A stretch of 9,471 bases of DNA, taken from positions 1 through 9,471 of the forward strand of contig JBDSHG010000183.1 in assembly GCA_039918615.1 (NCBI GenBank), written 5' to 3'. This DNA is from FEN-1250 sp039918615 (lineage in GTDB: Bacteria > Gemmatimonadota > Gemmatimonadetes > Gemmatimonadales > Gemmatimonadaceae). Made by a program: the position numbers and the translations under genes. Of this stretch, positions 5,750 through 9,471 are shown piece by piece. Position 1 is the stretch's first letter. Each line of letters starts with the position of its first letter. Below the pieces are notes generated by a model, which saw only the letters and a program-made list of their open reading frames with translations, had not been told where the DNA came from and did not search any database.

Positions 5750-7143
5750 GCGTCACTCCGCGAAATACCCGTCCATACGAGAACGTCCTCGAGACCATTG
5801 GGTGGACGCCACTCATCCGGTTGAGCCGCATCACGAAGGGCGTGGTGACGCCGGTGTACGCGAAGGCCGAGTTCTTCAATCCGGGCGGCAGCGTGAAGGA
5901 CCGCATCGGCGGTCCGATCATCGAGCGCGCGGAGAAGTCGGGGGAGCTCAAGCCGGGTGGAACGATCGTCGAAGGTACGAGTGGCAATACCGGCGTCGGA
6001 CTCGCGATCGCCGCCGCGCTCAAGGGCTATCGCTGCATCTTCACCATGCCCGACAAGATGTCACAGGAAAAGGTGCGTCTGCTGAAGGCATTCGGGGCTG
6101 AGGTGATCATTACGCCCACCGCCGTGCCGCCCGACCATCCCGACAACTACGTGATGATGGCTACGCGCATCGCGAAGGAGACGCCGAACGCGATCCTCGC
6201 GAACCAGTTCTACAATCCGGCGAACCCGCAGGCGCACTACGAGACGACGGGACCCGAGCTGTGGGAGCAGAGCGAGGGAAAGATCACGCACTTCGTCGCC
6301 GCGGCGGGCACGGGCGGCACGATCAGCGGCGTGGGAAAATATCTGAAGGAGAAGAACCCGAAAATCAAAATCATCGCGGGTGATCCGGTGGGGTCGATTC
6401 TGGCCGAGTACTGGAGGAGCAAGGGCACGCGGAAGACGGAGGGGGTGCCGTACAAAATCGAGGGCATCGGCCAGGACAAGATTCCGGCGACGCTCGACAT
6501 GTCCGTAATCGATGACTATCGCACGGTCACCGACCGCGAGTCGTTCGCGATGGCGCGCAGGCTCACTCGCGAGGAAGGGTTGTTCGTGGGCGGCTCGAGC
6601 GGGCTGATCGCGCACGTCGCGATGCAGGTGGCGCGCGAGGTGAGCGATGCGAACGCGTACGTCGTGACGTTTCTGTGCGACACTGGGGAGCGGTATCTCT
6701 CGAAGCTCTATAGCGACGAGTGGATGCGCGAGAATCAGCTGCTCGACTCCGACCGGATGCCGATCGGGCAGCTGATGCAGGGGAAGCAGGATGGAACACC
6801 GCACGTCGTCAGCGTCGCGCCATCTGCAAGCGTGCGCCAGGCACTCGGCCTCATGTCGCTGCACGATGTGTCGCAGCTGCCGGTGATGGATGGCGAGAGC
6901 TGCGTGGGCTCCGTCTCGGAGAGCGCGCTGTCGGCGAAGGCGCTCGAGAATGTGAAGTTGCTCGACGTCGCGGTGAGCGAGGTGATGGAGGCGCCGTTTC
7001 CGATCATCGATGGCGCGCAGACGGTGGAGAGCGTGGTGAAGCTGCTGTCGAAGTCGAATCCGGCGCTGCTCGTGCGCACGAACGGCGCGCTGGGCGGGAT
7101 CGTCACGCGCAGCGATGTGCTCGCGTACATGATGGCGCGCTAG
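5746..7143 (+). CDS. cbs: Cystathionine beta-synthase with C-terminal CBS-domain pair
   Basis: 465 residues. Residues 1-335 are a fold type II PLP enzyme: Schiff-base lysine K51 in NPGGSVKDRIG, phosphate/substrate loop TSGNTG (78-83), phosphate-binding GTGGT (188-192), and GGSSG (282-286) near the pyridine nitrogen. Segments such as YRCIFTMPDKMSQEKV, NPANPQAHYETT, DPVGSILAE and DTGERYLSKLYSDEWM match cystathionine beta-synthase rather than CysK cysteine synthase. Residues about 350-405 and 410-465 form two CBS domains (SVRQALGLMSLHDVSQLPVM; ESVVKLLSKSNPALLVR), a Bateman pair that regulates the enzyme, by S-adenosylmethionine in the human protein. There is no N-terminal heme-binding extension. 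It condenses serine and homocysteine to cystathionine in the cytoplasm (transsulfuration). It is coupled to the lipoprotein gene by an ATGA overlap. The usual partner cystathionine gamma-lyase is not in the window. Confidence 0.93.
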   Translation: MSVTPRNTRPYENVLETIGWTPLIRLSRITKGVVTPVYAKAEFFNPGGSVKDRIGGPIIERAEKSGELKPGGTIVEGTSGNTGVGLAIAAALKGYRCIFTMPDKMSQEKVRLLKAFGAEVIITPTAVPPDHPDNYVMMATRIAKETPNAILANQFYNPANPQAHYETTGPELWEQSEGKITHFVAAAGTGGTISGVGKYLKEKNPKIKIIAGDPVGSILAEYWRSKGTRKTEGVPYKIEGIGQDKIPATLDMSVIDDYRTVTDRESFAMARRLTREEGLFVGGSSGLIAHVAMQVAREVSDANAYVVTFLCDTGERYLSKLYSDEWMRENQLLDSDRMPIGQLMQGKQDGTPHVVSVAPSASVRQALGLMSLHDVSQLPVMDGESCVGSVSESALSAKALENVKLLDVAVSEVMEAPFPIIDGAQTVESVVKLLSKSNPALLVRTNGALGGIVTRSDVLAYMMAR

Positions 7144-7244
7144 TGAAGGGCGTGGCGGCCGGCATCGCGACGCTCGGCGTGCTCGCCGCGTGCGCGCGCG
7201 GCCCAGTGGCTGTTGTGCCCGCCATGCGGCGCAGGATAGTATGA
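7143..7244 (+). CDS. Possible very small lipoprotein (33 aa)
   Basis: A GTG overlaps the last base of the CBS stop (TAGTG) and opens a 33-codon frame ending in TGA. The product begins MKGVAAGIATLGVLAACARG: one lysine, a hydrophobic core and a perfect LAAC lipobox with Cys17, leaving a mature peptide of 17 residues ending in MRRRIV. The design recalls entericidin or lysis-type mini-lipoproteins, but there is no sequence match I recognise. It may instead be the remnant of a longer lipoprotein gene cut short at the TGA, or chance coding in GC-rich DNA; the overlapping start and exact lipobox argue for a real product. Confidence 0.4.
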   Translation: MKGVAAGIATLGVLAACARGPVAVVPAMRRRIV

Positions 7245-7245
7245 A

Positions 7246-7268
7246 GTTGTACGCTGCTATGTTGTACG
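7246..7268. repeat. Direct repeat GTTGTACG, 15-bp period
   Basis: GTTGTACG occurs at 7246-7253 and again at 7261-7268, just after the small lipoprotein frame and in the 185-base leader before the desaturase gene. The spacing of about one and a half helical turns and the location would suit a regulator site or nested -35 elements, but no good -10 accompanies either copy. Low weight. Confidence 0.3.
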
Positions 7269-7429
7269 GTGGGAGTGGCCCCTATGGCCCTTTAAGGCTT
7301 TCCCCGACTGCCTGACTCGTCTTTTCGGATACATTTGCACAAGGACGTACACGCTCGTTCGCAAATTCCGAGGGTGGAGATCGCAGCGCGATCGCGCGCG
7401 CACCTCGATGCTCATTCCATGGCTGTCTC

Positions 7430-8398
7430 ATGACTGTACCGGAAATGGAGATGCTGGCGAAGGTCGAAGTGCTCGCCGATCTTGAACAGCTCGTCGCGGA
7501 TTTGATGGTGGTGCACGAAGCGAAGCGCATCCTGTGGTTCCCGAGCGAGCTGCTGGCGCCCGCGCCCGACACCGATCCCGATCACCACATCGCGCAGCTG
7601 CGCGAGCGCACTCGCGGCATCAGCACGCCGATTCGCGTCGCGCTCGCGCTCAACCTCCTCACCGAGGAAGGGCTGCCGCACTTCCACCGCCTCCTCGCCG
7701 TCTACCTCGGCAGCACGAGCTTCTGGCACAAGTGGACGAATCTGTGGACGGCCGAGGAAGACCGGCACGGCGCGGTACTGCACGACTACACGCGCGACAG
7801 TCAGCTGCTGAACAATCCGGAGCTCGAGCGCATGCAGTTCGAGTATCTGAAGGCTGGCTTCGAGCCGGCGTGGGACAAGGACCCGTATCGCGTCTTCGTC
7901 TACACCACGCTGCAGGAGCGTGCGACGCAGGTGAGCCACTCGAACACCGGGAAGCTCGCCGGCGAGTTCGAGCCGCAGATCGGCGTCGTGCTGTCGAATG
8001 TCGCGAAGGAAGAGGCGCGGCACTACGTGTTCTACCGCCAGGTCTTCGAGGCCGTGCTCGAGCGCGACCCGAACCGCGCGCTCGTCTCGGCCGCTGCGAT
8101 CATGCCGTCGATCGACATGCCGGGAGTGAGCATGCCGAACTTCCGCGAGATGGCGGATGTGATCTGGCGCGCGGGTATTTATGGCCCGAGAGATTATCTC
8201 AAGATCGTCGAGGAGCAAATCAGGCACTGGGCGATCGATGCGCTCGAGGGACTCGATGCGACGGGACGGCAGGCGCAGGAGAAGATCCTCGGCATCCCCA
8301 AGCGCCTCGAGCGCATCAGCGACGCGATGGAGACGCGCAGCAAGGCGAAGACCTTCTCTTTCGTCGTCGCATTCTCGCGCGAGTTCGCGATGGAGTAA
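7430..8398 (+). CDS. Acyl-ACP desaturase, soluble di-iron (stearoyl-ACP desaturase family)
   Basis: 322 residues, close to the plant and mycobacterial (DesA-type) enzymes. The di-iron ligands are visible in order: E79/E80 in LLTEEGLPHF, E110 and H113 in WTAEEDRHG, E163 in LQERATQVSH, and E195 and H198 in AKEEARHY. The C-terminal half also tracks the family (YGPRDYLKIVEEQIRHW; ALEGLDATGRQAQEKILGIP). It inserts a cis double bond into an acyl chain carried on acyl carrier protein, using O2 and ferredoxin-type electrons, so unsaturated membrane lipids here depend on oxygen. The ATG at 7430 is the only usable start: the frame upstream has no ATG, GTG or TTG before a stop at 7313. There is no Shine-Dalgarno; a five-codon frame (ATG GCT GTC TCA TGA, 7419-7433) overlaps it as ATGA. 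Convergent with mutS. Confidence 0.95.
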   Translation: MTVPEMEMLAKVEVLADLEQLVADLMVVHEAKRILWFPSELLAPAPDTDPDHHIAQLRERTRGISTPIRVALALNLLTEEGLPHFHRLLAVYLGSTSFWHKWTNLWTAEEDRHGAVLHDYTRDSQLLNNPELERMQFEYLKAGFEPAWDKDPYRVFVYTTLQERATQVSHSNTGKLAGEFEPQIGVVLSNVAKEEARHYVFYRQVFEAVLERDPNRALVSAAAIMPSIDMPGVSMPNFREMADVIWRAGIYGPRDYLKIVEEQIRHWAIDALEGLDATGRQAQEKILGIPKRLERISDAMETRSKAKTFSFVVAFSREFAME

Positions 8399-8419
8399 GC
8401 CGGCGGCTCAGCCGTTGGC
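8399..8419. terminator. Possible bidirectional terminator between desaturase and mutS
   Basis: GCCGGCGGC (8399-8407) pairs with GCCGTTGGC (8411-8419), nine pairs including two G-U on the plus strand (A-C mismatches on the minus), with loop TCA. The loop is exactly the mutS stop codon. No U-run follows on either strand, so it is a weak terminator at best; it may simply mark the shared 3' end of the two convergent transcripts. Confidence 0.3.
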
Positions 8420-9471
8420 TTCGCGCTGCAGCTCGGATAGCAACTGCAGCGCCTGCAGCGGAGTGAGATTGTTCAGATCCACTCCACGCAGCTTTTCCAC
8501 CACCGCATTGGGAAGGCTCGCGAAGAGCGCGAGCTGCTCGGTTGCGGGCGCGGCATCGCGCAGCATCGCGCCGGGCTGCACCACGTGGTGCTCGGCCTCG
8601 AGCAGCTTCAGCATCACGCGCGCGCGGCTCACGACTGCCGTCGGCAAGCCGGCGAGTCGCCCCACCTCGATACCGTACGAGCGATCGGCGCCGCCGGGGA
8701 TGAGCGTGTGCAGGAAGAGCACCTCGTCTCCCACCTCGCGCACCGCCACCGTGTAGTTGCGCACGGCCTCGCGCTCCTCGGCCAGCTGCGTCAGCTCGTG
8801 ATAGTGCGTCGCGAACACCGTCTTGCAGCCGATCGCGTCGTGCAGGTACTCGCTCACCGCCCACGCGATCGACACGCCGTCGTACGTCGACGTGCCGCGC
8901 CCGATCTCGTCGAGCAACACCAGGCTGCGCTTGGTGGCCGTGTGCAGGATCGCGCTCGTCTCCGACATCTCGACCATGAACGTCGACTGCCCGCGCACGA
9001 GATTGTCGCTCGCGCCGACGCGGGTGAAGACGCGGTCGACGATGCCGATGCGCGCGAGCGACGCCGGGACGAAGCTCCCGATCTGTGCCATGAGCACGAT
9101 GAGCCCGATCTGCCTCAGGATCGTCGACTTGCCGGCCATGTTCGGGCCCGTGAGAATGATCATCCGCGCGTCGTCGGTGAGCGAGACATCGTTGGGGATG
9201 AACTTGTCGCGCGGCATCATTCGCTCGACCACGGGGTGGCGGCCGCCCACGATGTGCAACGCAAAGTCGTCGCGCATTTCGGGGCGCGCGTACCCCTCGC
9301 GCGCCGCAACCTCGGCCAGCGCGGCGAGGACGTCGAGCTGGGCGAGAATCGACGCGGCGCACTGGAGCCGCCCGATCGCCGCCCCCGCGCGCGTGCGCAA
9401 CAGCTCGAAGAGCGCGCGCTCGCGCACCTCGATGCGTTCGCCCGCCGTGAGCACCTTCTCCTCGTACTCCT
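8408..9471 (-). CDS. mutS: DNA mismatch repair protein MutS (C-terminal part)
   Basis: The frame is open from the right edge (first full codon at 9469, reading EYEEKVLTAGER) to TGA at 8410-8408, about 353 residues; the mismatch-binding N-terminal domains lie outside. The visible part starts at the end of the clamp/lever helices and then gives the ABC-type ATPase: GGRHPVVE, Walker A GPNMAGKST, the signature-like VGASDNLVRGQSTFMVEM, Walker B LVLLDEIGRGTS and the H-loop ATHYHEL. After it come YGIEVGRLAGLP and the helix-turn-helix dimerisation end (LTPLQALQLLSEL). All catalytic motifs are intact, so this is a MutS1 repair protein, not the MutS2 type, which would carry a Smr domain. It recognises mispairs with MutL downstream. 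Its 3' end converges on the desaturase gene with 9 bases between stop codons. Confidence 0.97.
   Translation of the reverse strand, partial: EYEEKVLTAGERIEVRERALFELLRTRAGAAIGRLQCAASILAQLDVLAALAEVAAREGYARPEMRDDFALHIVGGRHPVVERMMPRDKFIPNDVSLTDDARMIILTGPNMAGKSTILRQIGLIVLMAQIGSFVPASLARIGIVDRVFTRVGASDNLVRGQSTFMVEMSETSAILHTATKRSLVLLDEIGRGTSTYDGVSIAWAVSEYLHDAIGCKTVFATHYHELTQLAEEREAVRNYTVAVREVGDEVLFLHTLIPGGADRSYGIEVGRLAGLPTAVVSRARVMLKLLEAEHHVVQPGAMLRDAAPATEQLALFASLPNAVVEKLRGVDLNNLTPLQALQLLSELQREANG

Noticed and set aside
7270..7300. Possible terminator after cbs around GGCCCCTATGGCC and CCTTTAAGG
   Set aside because: Only a 4-bp stem or a 1-base loop, with a T-run of three; too weak to call.

Overview
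The window is GC-rich, densely coded chromosomal DNA from a Gram-negative-type bacterium. Two genes carry lipoprotein or TonB-type envelope signatures, there is a D-Ala-D-Ala ligase, and unsaturated fatty acids are made by a soluble acyl-ACP desaturase. My best guess is Gemmatimonadota, from the overall flavour of the proteins (paired secreted TPR proteins, short TonB-domain proteins, a heme-less two-CBS-domain cystathionine beta-synthase). That is inference; no rRNA or other decisive marker is present. I see no transposon, phage, CRISPR or tRNA.

Layout, left to right. (1) 1-2233, minus strand: two tandem paralogous exported TPR proteins joined by a 4-base ATGA overlap; the second runs off the left edge. 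(2) 2234-2573: a 340-base gap with the TPR operon leader, an inverted-repeat cluster, a compact run of hairpins ending in a strong plus-strand intrinsic terminator (candidate small RNA), and the minus-strand terminator of the rhomboid gene. (3) 2574-5219, minus strand: an operon of D-alanine-D-alanine ligase (ddl), then a QueE-like radical-SAM-fold protein that has lost all three cluster cysteines, then a rhomboid protease. ddl and the QueE-like gene overlap as TAATG. The QueE-like gene ends at a TAG lying in an 11-bp tandem duplication just before the rhomboid start. (4) 5294-7244, plus strand, divergent from ddl: a lipoprotein with a TonB C-terminal domain, overlapping (ATGA) a cystathionine beta-synthase with a regulatory CBS-domain pair, followed (TAGTG) by a possible 33-residue lipoprotein. 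(5) 7430-8398, plus strand: a di-iron acyl-ACP desaturase. (6) 8408-9471, minus strand: the C-terminal part of MutS, convergent with the desaturase with only 9 bases between the stop codons.

The genes do not form one obvious pathway. They are housekeeping and envelope genes packed by translational coupling: cell wall precursor (Ddl), membrane proteolysis (rhomboid), transsulfuration (CBS), membrane lipid unsaturation (desaturase) and mismatch repair (MutS). The most unusual item is the cysteine-less QueE-like protein, a probable radical-SAM pseudoenzyme. Next are the orphan hairpin transcript at 2422-2506 and the 11-bp duplication, whose removal would restore an ATGA overlap with the rhomboid gene.
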